64,000 bases of DNA from an uncultured Lachnospiraceae bacterium (GCA_934343915.1 CAKRIL010000011.1:10546-74545), one strand, 5' to 3'. Shown: positions 9,115 through 17,338, counted from the first letter of the stretch. The notes: generated by a model not told the origin, from the letters alone. Made by a program: numbers and translations.

Positions 9115-9441
9115 TTACCCGAAGGATTTCTTATAGTTGATGCCCCATTCCTTCATTGCATTGAGGATTGGACGCATTGATTCTCCGGTTTCGCTGAGCG
9201 CATACTCCACGCGAGGCGGAACCTCCGGGTACACGGTTCTGGTGATTATGCCGTCCTCCTCCATGGAGCGGAGACTGTCAGTCAGAACCTTCTGACTGAT
9301 TCCGTCAAGGCTTTTCTTAAGCTCATTAAATCTCCAAGGTCTGTCAAGAAGATTTCTCATGATTAACAGTTTCCATTTGCTGCCGATAAGCTGTACTGTG
9401 GTCGCTACCGGACATTCAGGCAGTTCTTCCTTGGTCAACAT
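9115..9441 (-). CDS. HxlR-family winged-helix regulator
   Basis: The product is a 108-residue MarR-like HxlR regulator. It has the conserved CPVATTVQLIGSKWKLLIMR, then LDRPWRFNELKKSLDGISQK (recognition region) and a wing with ITRTVYPEVPPRVEY. HxlR proteins often sense aldehydes, disulfide stress or quinones through an N-terminal cysteine, here Cys10 of this frame. The ATG is chosen because AGGAGA lies eight bases upstream; an in-frame GTG at 9474 lacks a site. It is divergent from the ACG-repeat peptide locus, separated by 397 bp, and is a candidate but unproven regulator of it. Confidence 0.9.
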   Translation of the reverse strand: MLTKEELPECPVATTVQLIGSKWKLLIMRNLLDRPWRFNELKKSLDGISQKVLTDSLRSMEEDGIITRTVYPEVPPRVEYALSETGESMRPILNAMKEWGINYKKSFG

Positions 9442-9838
9442 TTTAGTTCTCTCCTTTTTGTCTTGTATTTTCACAATGCATCAAAATATGATATAAGTTC
9501 CAAATAGAGTGTAACATAATAAAAAGCATCTGTAAAGAGTATGCAAAAATCTTTATATTTTGGCAAAAAACTTTATATGCTGGCTTTGTTTTTTGTCCTT
9601 ATCTAAAGCTGCAAAGTCTGAAATCTTCCCCATACCCGGCAGTTACCTTTTGGTGCCTATGTAATAAAAAAGTGCGTACTTTTTTTATTCGAGCTCCATT
9701 GCTATTATAAACCTGCAACAGGGCAAAAGCCCAATAAATAATCTTATGTGGACGCGGCATGTCAGTAAATGAGGTAGAAATCATTGACCGGAATTTCACA
9801 TTATTCGGTTATGACAGGTCGACGGAAAGGAGAAAATT
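9442..9838. other. Divergent intergenic region before the peptide gene
   Basis: No gene is seen in these 397 bp between the HxlR gene and the ACG-repeat peptide gene. It holds an AT-rich hairpin at 9663-9689 (AATAAAAAAGT, loop GCGT, ACTTTTTTTATT) that could terminate in either direction. A small GGGCAAAAGCCC hairpin lies at 9721-9732, and a weak TTGACC-like box at 9784 is the only promoter hint near the peptide gene. Confidence 0.4.
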
Positions 9839-10078
9839 ATGGCATTATCAAACATTTTCGGATGGAGCAGTAAGGACAAGCAGCAGTCTGGCACAGCATG
9901 TGGAACAGCATGCGGAGCGGCAGATAAGCCGGAGAAGAAGCCGGCAGCGTGCGGAACAGCGTGTGGAGCAGGAGAACCGGAGAAGAAGCCGGCAGCGTGT
10001 GGAACAGCGTGTGGAGCAGGAGAACCTGAGAAGAAGCCGGCAGCATGTGGAACGGCATGCGGAGCATCTGATAAGTAA
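9839..10078 (+). CDS. ACG-repeat peptide, probable radical SAM-modified precursor
   Basis: This 79-residue protein is built from four ACGTACG modules. Its eight cysteines are at 21, 25, 38, 42, 54, 58, 70 and 74. Modules 2-4 recur every 16 residues as PEKKPAACGTACGAGE. A 17-residue leader-like start (MALSNIFGWSSKDKQQS) has no signal peptide. Cysteine pairs four apart inside Ala/Gly/Thr match known CXXX/ACGX-repeat targets of radical SAM maturases, and a radical SAM/SPASM gene starts 58 bp downstream. The ATG follows AAAGGAG. Four near-copies at DNA level suggest recent tandem duplication. The chemical product (thioether or other crosslink, or metal binding) is unknown. Confidence 0.85.
   Translation: MALSNIFGWSSKDKQQSGTACGTACGAADKPEKKPAACGTACGAGEPEKKPAACGTACGAGEPEKKPAACGTACGASDK
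9925..10070 (+). repeat. 48-bp coding tandem repeat in the peptide gene
   Basis: Three tandem units of 48 bp encode the 16-residue modules. The middle units are almost identical (GAGAAGAAGCCGGCAGCGTG recurs) and the last drifts at synonymous positions. Repeat number is likely to vary between strains by slippage. Confidence 0.8.
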
Positions 10079-10136
10079 TCAGACAGGTTAAATCAGGAGA
10101 GTCAGGTAACGCCGGGAACGGCAGAAGGAGATTAGG

Positions 10137-11219
10137 ATGAGTCAGTATAATCAGGGAAAGTCATACTTTTCGTTTCAGTGGCATATCACGGATGAGTGTG
10201 ACCAGCGTTGTAAGCATTGTTATATTTTTTCAGGGGAGGGCTGTAAGGAGCTTAAAAGCATGACCTGGAAGCAGATGCAGGAGGTCATCGCTAACTGCGA
10301 GGATTTCTGCAAGGTGTACAACAGAATACCTTATTTTTACATAACGGGCGGAGACCCTATTCTCCATCCTGACTTTTGGAAGCTTATGGTTCTGTTAAAA
10401 AGCAAGGAGATACCATTTACGATTATGGGAAACCCGTTCCACCTTGATGATGAGATATGCAGAATGCTTAAGGTGTGCGGCTGCGAGAAGTATCAGATGT
10501 CGCTTGACGGTATGAGGGATACGCACGACTGGTTCAGAAAGCCGGGAAGCTTTGATTTGACGATTGAGAAGGTTGGATGCCTGAATCGTGCGGGAATTAA
10601 GAGTGTTATCATGAGTACGGTGTCCAAGACGAACATGGACGAGATACCGGATATTATAGATGAGGTTGTAAAGGCGAAGGTTAAGGTGTTCGCATTTTCA
10701 CGCTATGTGCCGACGGGAGGTGAAGTCGACACAAGCATGACACCGCAGGAGTACAGAAGTCTTCTTGAAATCTGCGATGCAAAATTTAAGGCTTATGAAG
10801 CTGCGGGATGTGAGACCTATTTTAATAGAAAAGACCACCTGTGGACTCTCTACGAGTATGAGACAGGGCAGTTCACGCTGCCGCAGAATGCGAAGGAAGG
10901 AATGATTTACGGAGGCTGCAACTGCGGCAACTGTCATATAACGATGGCGTCGAATGGCGATATCATGGCGTGCAGAAGAGTCACGAACAGCAGGGTGGCG
11001 AATGTGTTTGATGACAGGCTGGCAGACGTGTGGGTATGTCAGATGGAAAAATACAGGGATTACGATAAATTTACAAAATGCAGTAAATGCGAGCTAAAGG
11101 CATGGTGCAGAGGATGTCCCGCCGTGGCAAACGGAACGACGGGAGATTTTTATGGGGCAGACCCGCAGTGCTGGAAGACGAGAAACGAACTTACAGGAGC
11201 AGCCGAGCACCATCGATGA
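10137..11219 (+). CDS. Radical SAM/SPASM peptide maturase of the ACG-repeat system
   Basis: The product is a 360-residue radical SAM enzyme. The SAM-binding [4Fe-4S] motif CDQRCKHCY is near residue 22, followed by the glycine-rich FYITGGDPILHP. The C-terminal SPASM-type region has many cysteines (GGCNCGNCHITM, ACRRV, KCSKCELKAWCRGC and PQCW), enough for auxiliary Fe-S clusters. SPASM proteins install thioether or C-C crosslinks in ribosomal peptides, and adjacency names the eight-Cys peptide as substrate. The ATG follows AAGGAG. Its 3' end overlaps the frame of the next gene by 68 bp. Family is firm; reaction is inferred. Confidence 0.9.
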   Translation: MSQYNQGKSYFSFQWHITDECDQRCKHCYIFSGEGCKELKSMTWKQMQEVIANCEDFCKVYNRIPYFYITGGDPILHPDFWKLMVLLKSKEIPFTIMGNPFHLDDEICRMLKVCGCEKYQMSLDGMRDTHDWFRKPGSFDLTIEKVGCLNRAGIKSVIMSTVSKTNMDEIPDIIDEVVKAKVKVFAFSRYVPTGGEVDTSMTPQEYRSLLEICDAKFKAYEAAGCETYFNRKDHLWTLYEYETGQFTLPQNAKEGMIYGGCNCGNCHITMASNGDIMACRRVTNSRVANVFDDRLADVWVCQMEKYRDYDKFTKCSKCELKAWCRGCPAVANGTTGDFYGADPQCWKTRNELTGAAEHHR

Positions 11220-11541
11220 CCCGACAATAAAGAATGGATTTTATGGAGCACCGACGGTTGTGTGCGTGTTCTCACAGGACAATTTTTTATTCAGGACGGC
11301 GGATGCCTTCTGCATGATGGAGAATATGGTATTGCAGGCGACGGAGCTTGGCATTGCCTCCTGTATAGTATCGCGCGGCTATGAGACCTTTGATTCCGAC
11401 GAGGGCAGACGGCTTATGAAGGAGTGGGAGGTTCCGGAAGGATATGCCTGTCAGGGCTTTGTGATTCTCGGATACATAGACGGGGAACAGCCGCATACCA
11501 AGCCGAGAAAGCCGGGACGGATTAAGATAATAGAAGGATGA
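11152..11541 (+). CDS. Nitroreductase-like protein, N-terminally truncated (possible remnant)
   Basis: This 129-residue frame matches only the C-terminal part of a nitroreductase. NGFYGAPTVVCVFSQDNF, ENMVLQATELGIASCIVSR and GFVILGYIDG are the middle and end of the fold. The usual first 70 or so residues, with the RRSVRxF-type FMN/phosphate segment, are absent. The frame begins inside the end of the radical SAM gene with GGGAGA upstream, and its first 25 residues look out of family. A deletion fusing the neighbouring genes is a simple explanation. It may be a non-functional remnant, or a short flavin-domain partner of the maturase. Confidence 0.65.
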   Translation: MGQTRSAGRRETNLQEQPSTIDDPTIKNGFYGAPTVVCVFSQDNFLFRTADAFCMMENMVLQATELGIASCIVSRGYETFDSDEGRRLMKEWEVPEGYACQGFVILGYIDGEQPHTKPRKPGRIKIIEG

Positions 11542-11560
11542 TTTGGAAAGGAGATATTTT

Positions 11561-12175
11561 ATGGATTTAGCAACATGTCTTAGGAAGATGGAGCTGGTCG
11601 GTGTCCTTGCGTTTGCCACTGTTGACGGCGAGGGAGCACCGCAGATAAGAAATATAAGTGCGATTCACTATGAGCCGGATGCACTGTATTTTTTCACCGC
11701 GAGGGGTAAAAACTTCTGCCGGGAGCTTATGGAGGATGGAAGAGTACAGATTTTGTGTTATACTAAATATAAAGAGATGATCAGGCTGTCGGGAAGGGCT
11801 TATGCGGTGGCTGATGAGGAGCAGGGTAAGTGGCGCGATAAGATTTTTGAGGAACAGCCGTATCTAGCCAATGTGTATCCGGGAGATACAAGGAACATAG
11901 GTATAATATTCTGCATTGACAGGGCGGAGATTGAATACTTTAATCTTGGCGTGAATCCTATTTTTAGGGAGACATACCGCCTTGGTGATGCTGATGTGAA
12001 GGAAAAGGGATATTTCATAACAGATGCGTGTATAGGATGCGGAACCTGCAAGGCGAACTGCCCGCAGAGGTGCATTGAGGAAGGTACACCGTATGTGATC
12101 AACAGGAATCATTGTCTGCATTGCGGCAGCTGCTATGAGAATTGCCCTGTAAAAGCGATTGAGAGAATCGGATAG
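11561..12175 (+). CDS. PNPOx-like flavin domain fused to a 2[4Fe-4S] ferredoxin domain
   Basis: The product is a 204-residue redox protein. Residues 1-130 form a pyridoxamine 5'-phosphate oxidase-like split barrel (LVGVLAFATVDGEGAPQIRN, ALYFFTARGKNF). Residues 145-200 contain two [4Fe-4S] binding motifs, CIGCGTCKANCP and CLHCGSCYENCP. Such fusions can pass electrons between FMN and ferredoxin. The ATG at 11561 follows GGAAAGGAG; a TTG at 11543 would overlap that site. It is 19 bp after the nitroreductase remnant and could supply electrons to the radical SAM maturase, which is inference from position. Confidence 0.88.
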   Translation: MDLATCLRKMELVGVLAFATVDGEGAPQIRNISAIHYEPDALYFFTARGKNFCRELMEDGRVQILCYTKYKEMIRLSGRAYAVADEEQGKWRDKIFEEQPYLANVYPGDTRNIGIIFCIDRAEIEYFNLGVNPIFRETYRLGDADVKEKGYFITDACIGCGTCKANCPQRCIEEGTPYVINRNHCLHCGSCYENCPVKAIERIG

Positions 12176-12212
12176 AGCAGTGTTGGAAACATAATAAAAA
12201 GAGGTGGATATT

Positions 12213-12992
12213 TTGAATCAGAGTGAAAGAAGGCGGTACCTGATTAACAGGCTGCTGGAGGAAAATAAAAGCCTGTCGGATGTAACAATTCCATCTGATG
12301 CGGCGGAACAGAGAAAGCTTCTGCGCTCACTTATGAATATAAGGATGGCGGGTGAGACAGATGAGGAGTTCGAGAAGATTCAGAATGAATATTTGCAGCA
12401 GATTAATGAAGATAAAGGTATCGTGAGCATAGATGACATGAGCGAATTGCAGCCGGATATCTATGTATGGCGCGGCGACATAACAAGGCTCAGGGTTGGT
12501 GCGATTGTGAACGCAGCCAACAGCGGAATGACGGGGTGTTATCAGCCCTGCCACAGCTGCATTGACAACTGTATTCACACCTATGCAGGTGTGCAGCTTA
12601 GAAATTACTGTAATGTCATGATGATAAAGCAGGGACATGAGGAGCCGACAGGTCAGGCGAAGCTTACACCTGCATTCAATCTTCCATGTGATTATGTCAT
12701 TCACACGGTTGGACCTATTGTGAGAGGAAGGCTTACGGCTGAGCATGAGCGGTTGTTAGAATCGTGTTACAGGGAATGTCTTCGCACGGCAGATGAAAAT
12801 AATGTAAAGAGTATTGCTTTTTGCTGTATATCGACAGGCGTGTTCATGTTTCCTAATGAACGGGCGGCACAGATAGCGGTACGGACAGTCAAAGAGTATA
12901 AAGAGAGAGCACATTCAGGGATTAAGGTGATATTCAATGTTTTTAAAGAAGAGGACGAACGAATCTACGAAAGAGAAATTGCAGATTATTAA
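12213..12992 (+). CDS. Macrodomain protein-ADP-ribose hydrolase
   Basis: The product is a 259-residue zinc-dependent-type macrodomain protein. A helical N-terminus (NQSERRRYLINRLLEEN) is followed by the macrodomain core: VGAIVNAANSGMTGC, then CHSCIDNCIHTYAGVQLRNYC, VIHTVGPIV and FCCISTGVFMFPNERAAQIA. This group removes ADP-ribose from proteins and is typically linked to class M sirtuins. The start is set at TTG 12213, five bases after GAGGTGG; the GTG at 12204 lies inside that ribosome site. It overlaps the sirtuin gene by 56 bp, so the two are coupled. Confidence 0.9.
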   Translation: MNQSERRRYLINRLLEENKSLSDVTIPSDAAEQRKLLRSLMNIRMAGETDEEFEKIQNEYLQQINEDKGIVSIDDMSELQPDIYVWRGDITRLRVGAIVNAANSGMTGCYQPCHSCIDNCIHTYAGVQLRNYCNVMMIKQGHEEPTGQAKLTPAFNLPCDYVIHTVGPIVRGRLTAEHERLLESCYRECLRTADENNVKSIAFCCISTGVFMFPNERAAQIAVRTVKEYKERAHSGIKVIFNVFKEEDERIYEREIADY

Positions 12993-13866
12993 GAGAGAGC
13001 TTGAACAGGCGGATGCGGTTGTGATAGGTGCCGGAGCAGGATTATCGACGGCAGCAGGCTTCACATACAGTGGAGAGCGCTTTGAAAAATACTTTTTTGA
13101 TTTTCGCAGAATACATGGCTTCAGGGATATGTATTCGGGTGGATTTTATGATTTTAATACACTTGAGGAATACTGGGCTTACTGGAGCAGATATGTGTAT
13201 GTGAACCGCTATATGGACTCGCCGAAGCCGTTATATGAAAATATTTTTGAGCTTGTGAAAAATAAAGATTATTTTGTGCTGACGACGAATGTTGACCACT
13301 GCTTTCAGAAGGCGGGCTTTGACAAGAACAGACTTTTTTACACACAGGGCGATTATGGACTTTTTCAGTGCAGTAAGCCATGCCATGAGGACACCTATGA
13401 CAATGAAGAAGTTATAAGAAAAATGGTGCTCAGTCAGGGTTTTAAAATTGAAAACGTGCAGGGAAAGCCGGAGCTTATAAGACCTGAGAATGTAGAAATC
13501 AGGCAGAGCGTTCCATCAGAGCTTGTTCCAAGATGCCCTAAATGCGGCAGACCGATGAGCATGAACCTGAGGGCGGACAGTACATTCGTGCAGGACGACG
13601 GCTGGTATAAGGCGCAGGACAGATATGAAAGGTTCATGGAAAATCACAGAGGGCAGAAGGTATTATTCCTTGAACTCGGTGTCGGATACAACACACCAGG
13701 TATAATAAAATATAACTTTTGGCAGTATACAGCCAACTGGAAGAATGCCTTCTATGTGTGCATCAACAAGGGCGAGGCATATGTGCCGGGTGAGATTGAG
13801 GGCAAGTCGCTTGGCTTGAATGAGGATATTTCGGAGGTTCTCGCTGCAATGGATTGCGTTTTGTGA
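12937..13866 (+). CDS. Class M sirtuin (SirTM), predicted protein ADP-ribosyltransferase
   Basis: The product is a 309-residue Sir2-family protein. The NAD-binding fold shows AVVIGAGAGLSTAAGF and VLTTNVDHCFQKAGF. At the position of the catalytic histidine of deacetylase sirtuins (ELHG) it has YTQGDYG, with Gln instead. That is characteristic of SirTM, reported in other Firmicutes to ADP-ribosylate a lipoylated GcvH-like protein, reversed by the linked macrodomain. A zinc ribbon includes CSKPCH and RCPKCGRPM. AAGGTGA precedes the ATG inside the macrodomain gene. No gcvH-L or lplA gene lies in this window, so the substrate is open. Confidence 0.9.
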   Translation: MFLKKRTNESTKEKLQIIKRELEQADAVVIGAGAGLSTAAGFTYSGERFEKYFFDFRRIHGFRDMYSGGFYDFNTLEEYWAYWSRYVYVNRYMDSPKPLYENIFELVKNKDYFVLTTNVDHCFQKAGFDKNRLFYTQGDYGLFQCSKPCHEDTYDNEEVIRKMVLSQGFKIENVQGKPELIRPENVEIRQSVPSELVPRCPKCGRPMSMNLRADSTFVQDDGWYKAQDRYERFMENHRGQKVLFLELGVGYNTPGIIKYNFWQYTANWKNAFYVCINKGEAYVPGEIEGKSLGLNEDISEVLAAMDCVL

Positions 13867-13911
13867 TTATGACTGCTACGATAAAGCCATCAAATGTTGG
13901 AGGTGGTGTTC

Positions 13912-14106
13912 ATGGATAAGAAAAAAACGGGCAGCCTGATAAAGGAAGCGAGAATTAAGAAGAACTACACGCAGAGTGAACTTGGTGATTTGCTGGGAGT
14001 GACCAACAAGGCTGTGTTGCGCTGGGAGAACGGTGACAAATGGAGAAATCGCGATTATTATGATAAATTACATATTTTGAATTTGATTGAGGATAATAGG
14101 CAATGA
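13912..14106 (+). CDS. Small XRE-family HTH protein
   Basis: This 64-residue protein is essentially one XRE helix-turn-helix: GSLIKEARIKKNYTQSELGDL and GVTNKAVLRWENG. It has no effector domain, so it is either a truncated or a minimal DNA-binding protein. ATG 13912 is preceded by TTGGAGGTGG. It lies 45 bp after the sirtuin gene, and the terminator overlapping its 3' end closes the run. It could regulate that run; this is inferred from position only. Confidence 0.75.
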   Translation: MDKKKTGSLIKEARIKKNYTQSELGDLLGVTNKAVLRWENGDKWRNRDYYDKLHILNLIEDNRQ

Positions 14107-14129
14107 TGCTTATTATCCTCATTGTTTTT
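14088..14129 (+). terminator. Intrinsic terminator ending the peptide-sirtuin run
   Basis: Stem TGAGGATAATA at 14088-14098 pairs with TATTATCCTCA at 14111-14121 and is followed by TTG and TTTTTA. It overlaps the last codons of the small XRE gene. No comparable terminator was seen between 9839 and here, supporting one long transcript. Confidence 0.75.
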
Positions 14130-14276
14130 AATAAGGCACGGGAATGCGCAAGGCACATTCTTGTTATATGAATGATTTTGCGTGAACGACTTTGGCAAAA
14201 AGACATGCAATACATGAATGAAATTGACAAAATGAGCAACTTTAGAGCACTAAAACATGCATAAAACGTCAAAATG

Positions 14277-14301
14277 CACAAAAAATAATTGCATTTTTGT
14301 G
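14277..14301. promoter_or_regulatory. Inverted repeat upstream of fruK, candidate operator
   Basis: CACAAAAA and TTTTTGTG flank a short spacer about 75 bp before fruK, downstream of a TTGACA box near 14222. It may be an operator for the DeoR-type regulator encoded at the end of the locus. Support is positional only. The rest of the gap is AT-rich with no gene seen. Confidence 0.35.
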
Positions 14302-14375
14302 AATTAGTACGATTGATTATGAATGAATTTGATTGTAGAATGAAACCATCAAGAACGGAGAGAGGAGGATGACAG

Positions 14376-15287
14376 GTGATATACACTGTGACCTTCAATC
14401 CCTCACTCGACTATATAGTGGGGGTTGACAATTTTAGACTGGGTGCGACGAACCGCACCTCATATGAGCAGATGCTTGCGGGCGGCAAGGGAATCAATGT
14501 GTCATATGTTCTTAAGAATCTCGGCTTCGAGAGCACGGCACTTGGCTTTTTGGCAGGCTTTGTCGGAGAAGAGCTTAAGAGAAGAATCGTGGCGGACGGA
14601 ATCAACGCCGATTTTCTTATGCTTGAGGATGGCATATCGAGAATCAACGTGAAGTTTAAGAGCATTGACGGAACTGAGATTAACGGAATGGGACCTGACA
14701 TAGCTGCTGACAAGGTTGAGGCACTCAGGGATAAGATTAACAGCCTAAAGGCGGGAGATATTCTTATTCTTGCAGGAAGCATTCCACAGTCCATGCCGGA
14801 TACAATCTACATGGACATCATGGCTGATTTGCAGGGACGGGGCGTTGACATTGTGGTTGATGCGACGAGAGACCTTCTTATGAATGTTCTTTCCTACAAG
14901 CCGTTTTTAATCAAGCCTAACAATCACGAACTCGGCGAGATATTCGGAGTGGAGTTAAGCACAAGGGAGGAGGTTGTCCCTTACGCTAAAAAGCTTCAGG
15001 AAAAGGGTGCAAGAAATGTGCTGGTGTCGATGGCAGGAGAAGGAGCCGTGCTTATCGATGAGAACGGATGTGAGCACATGAGTGATGCACCTAAGGGCAA
15101 GGTTGTGAATGCCGTCGGTGCGGGCGATTCGATGGTTGCCGGATTTGTTGCCGGTTATCTTGAAAAGAAGAATTATGAGTACGCTTTTCACAAGGGCCTT
15201 GCGGCGGGAAGTGCGAGTGCATTTTCCGAGCAGCTTGCGACGAAGGCTGAGGTTGAAGCATTGCTTGATAAAATCGAAGGTAAATAA
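14376..15287 (+). CDS. fruK: 1-phosphofructokinase
   Basis: The product is a 303-residue PfkB-family kinase that phosphorylates fructose 1-phosphate to fructose 1,6-bisphosphate in the cytoplasm. It begins IYTVTFNPSLDYIV, has the sugar-binding AGGKGINVSYVLKNLG, and the C-terminal PfkB signature VNAVGAGDSMVAGFVAGYL with the catalytic Asp. The start is GTG, five bases after GAGGAGGAT. It is first in a five-gene fructose PTS locus; the PTS permease starts 75 bp downstream, and the substrate assignment rests on that pairing. Confidence 0.95.
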   Translation: MIYTVTFNPSLDYIVGVDNFRLGATNRTSYEQMLAGGKGINVSYVLKNLGFESTALGFLAGFVGEELKRRIVADGINADFLMLEDGISRINVKFKSIDGTEINGMGPDIAADKVEALRDKINSLKAGDILILAGSIPQSMPDTIYMDIMADLQGRGVDIVVDATRDLLMNVLSYKPFLIKPNNHELGEIFGVELSTREEVVPYAKKLQEKGARNVLVSMAGEGAVLIDENGCEHMSDAPKGKVVNAVGAGDSMVAGFVAGYLEKKNYEYAFHKGLAAGSASAFSEQLATKAEVEALLDKIEGK

Positions 15288-15362
15288 AGGCTTTTGAAGG
15301 TGAAGGAAAAAAGCTACAACGATACATTCTGCAGCGAAAGCAGAGTGGGAAATGGAGGAGTT

Positions 15363-17267
15363 ATGAGGATTACGGATTTGCTCGACAGAAACAGTGTCAT
15401 GCTTGGTGCGGCACCTTCCGACAAGAAGCAGACACTTGAACAGGCAGTTGCGCTCATGGCTAAGAGCGGAAAGCTTGCGGATGAAGAGGCATATAAAAAG
15501 CAGGTATTTGCAAGGGAGGAGGAGTCGACCACCGGTATTGGTGAGGGAATAGCCATTCCTCATGGAAAGTGCGACGCGGTCATCAAGCCGGGACTTGCGG
15601 CAATGGTTATACCTGACGGAGTTGATTTTGAATCGCTCGATGACGAGCCTGTCACACTTCTTTTTCTTATAGCGGCACCGAACACTAAGGATAATGTGCA
15701 TCTTGATGTGTTAAGCAAGCTCTCGGTCATGCTTATGGATGAGGAGTTCACTGCCAGGCTACGAGCAGCGAAGAGCGTCGATGAGTTCGTGCAGATAATT
15801 GATGATGCCGATTCTGAGAAGGCAGGCATAGATGAGAGACTTAAAACCGATGAAGGAAAGATAAGCAAAATTCTTGCAGTTACCTCATGTCCAACCGGTA
15901 TAGCACATACCTACATGGCAGCGGAGGGACTTGAGAAGGCGGCAGCCAAGGCTGGCTGCACAATCAAGATTGAGACAAGAGGCTCTGGTGGAGCAAAAAA
16001 TGTCCTGACAGAGCAGGAGATAGCAGATGCTGACTGTATTATCGTGGCTGCGGATGCGAAGGTTCCGATGGAGAGATTTGACGGGAAGCATGTGCTCGAG
16101 TGCCAGGTATCGGACGGAATCAGCAAGGCGGATGAGCTTATCGAGAGGGCATTAAAACAGGACGCACCGATATACAAGGCTGGAAACCGTACTGAGGAGA
16201 CAGTTCAGACCAAGGGAAAAAAGGACAGCTTTGCACATAGAATATATATGCAGCTCATGAACGGTGTATCTCATATGCTTCCATTCGTAGTAGGCGGAGG
16301 TATTCTGATTGCCATAGCATTTTTAATTGATGGACAGAGCGTTGACATCAATCTTCTCTCTGCGGCTGAGAGAGCTAACTTCGGTACGATCACACCTGCT
16401 GCCGCATTTTTTAAGGGAATCGGCGGTGTGGCATTCGGACTTATGCTTCCGGTGCTTGCCGGATTTATCGCGGAAGCGATAGCGGACAGACCCGGACTTG
16501 CACTTGGCTTTGTCGGAGGAATGATTGCAGCGAACGGCAAGTCGGGCTTCCTTGGAGCACTTGCGGCAGGATTTATCGCAGGATATGTAATTTTACTTTT
16601 AAAGAAGGTATGCGATAAGCTTCCTGAGAGCCTTGAGAAGCTTGCCCCCGTGCTTTTTTACCCGGTATTCGGTATTCTTATTATGGGTGCGGCGATGAAT
16701 TTTGTGGTTGAGCCTGTCATGGGAGCAATCAACACAGGACTTAATTCAGGACTTGCAGGCATGAGCGGAACAAGCAAGGTTTTACTCGGATTCATCCTCG
16801 GAGCAATGATGTCTGTTGACATGGGAGGACCTTTCAACAAGGCAGCTTATGTATTCGGAACTGCTTCCATTGCGGCAGGAAATTATGATATAATGGCAGC
16901 AGTTATGATAGGCGGTATGGTTCCACCATGTGCCATTGCACTTGCAACAATCTTCTTCAAGAATAAGTTCACCAAGGAAGAGAGACAGTCAGGACCTACC
17001 AACCTCATCATGGGACTTGCATTCATAACGGAGGGCGCAATTCCATATGCGGCTTCAGACCCGCTCCATGTACTTCCGGCATGTATAATAGGTGCAGGAG
17101 TATCGGGCGCATTGTCGGAGGTATTTAACTGTACACTCATGGCACCGCACGGCGGAATCTTCGTATTCCCTGTTGTCGGCAATGCACTTATGTACCTTGT
17201 GGCACTTGTAATCGGAACAGCGGTGTCAACGGTATTGCTCGGCTTATTTAAGAAGAAGGTAGCATAA
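15363..17267 (+). CDS. fruA: PTS fructose transporter, fused EIIA-EIIB-EIIC
   Basis: The product (634 residues) is a fused fructose PTS permease. EIIA at 1-150 has the active-site His in GIGEGIAIPHGKCD. EIIB at about 170-270 has the active Cys in AVTSCPTGIAHTYMAAEGLE. EIIC at about 290-634 has ten or so membrane segments, with VSHMLPFVVGGGI, MSVDMGGPFNKAAY and FITEGAIPYAASDP. It imports and phosphorylates fructose to fructose 1-phosphate, the substrate of the upstream kinase. ATG 15363 follows GGAGGAGTT; an upstream in-frame ATG at 15294 has no site. Confidence 0.95.
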   Translation: MRITDLLDRNSVMLGAAPSDKKQTLEQAVALMAKSGKLADEEAYKKQVFAREEESTTGIGEGIAIPHGKCDAVIKPGLAAMVIPDGVDFESLDDEPVTLLFLIAAPNTKDNVHLDVLSKLSVMLMDEEFTARLRAAKSVDEFVQIIDDADSEKAGIDERLKTDEGKISKILAVTSCPTGIAHTYMAAEGLEKAAAKAGCTIKIETRGSGGAKNVLTEQEIADADCIIVAADAKVPMERFDGKHVLECQVSDGISKADELIERALKQDAPIYKAGNRTEETVQTKGKKDSFAHRIYMQLMNGVSHMLPFVVGGGILIAIAFLIDGQSVDINLLSAAERANFGTITPAAAFFKGIGGVAFGLMLPVLAGFIAEAIADRPGLALGFVGGMIAANGKSGFLGALAAGFIAGYVILLLKKVCDKLPESLEKLAPVLFYPVFGILIMGAAMNFVVEPVMGAINTGLNSGLAGMSGTSKVLLGFILGAMMSVDMGGPFNKAAYVFGTASIAAGNYDIMAAVMIGGMVPPCAIALATIFFKNKFTKEERQSGPTNLIMGLAFITEGAIPYAASDPLHVLPACIIGAGVSGALSEVFNCTLMAPHGGIFVFPVVGNALMYLVALVIGTAVSTVLLGLFKKKVA

Positions 17268-17338
17268 TTTAATAGTTATAAAATGTAATTTTATAATAGC
17301 AGATTCAGGTTAATTATTTATTATTTTGCCAATAGACA

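Noticed and set aside
9925..10070. 48-bp tandem repeats resembling a CRISPR array
   Set aside because: The units are directly tandem with no unique spacers, stay in frame and encode PEKKPAACGTACGAGE modules behind a good ribosome site. No cas genes are near.
9759..10091. Arg/Gln-rich open frame, and a Leu/His-rich frame on the minus strand, over the peptide gene
   Set aside because: They are other-frame readings of the repetitive DNA, lack ribosome sites and match no family.
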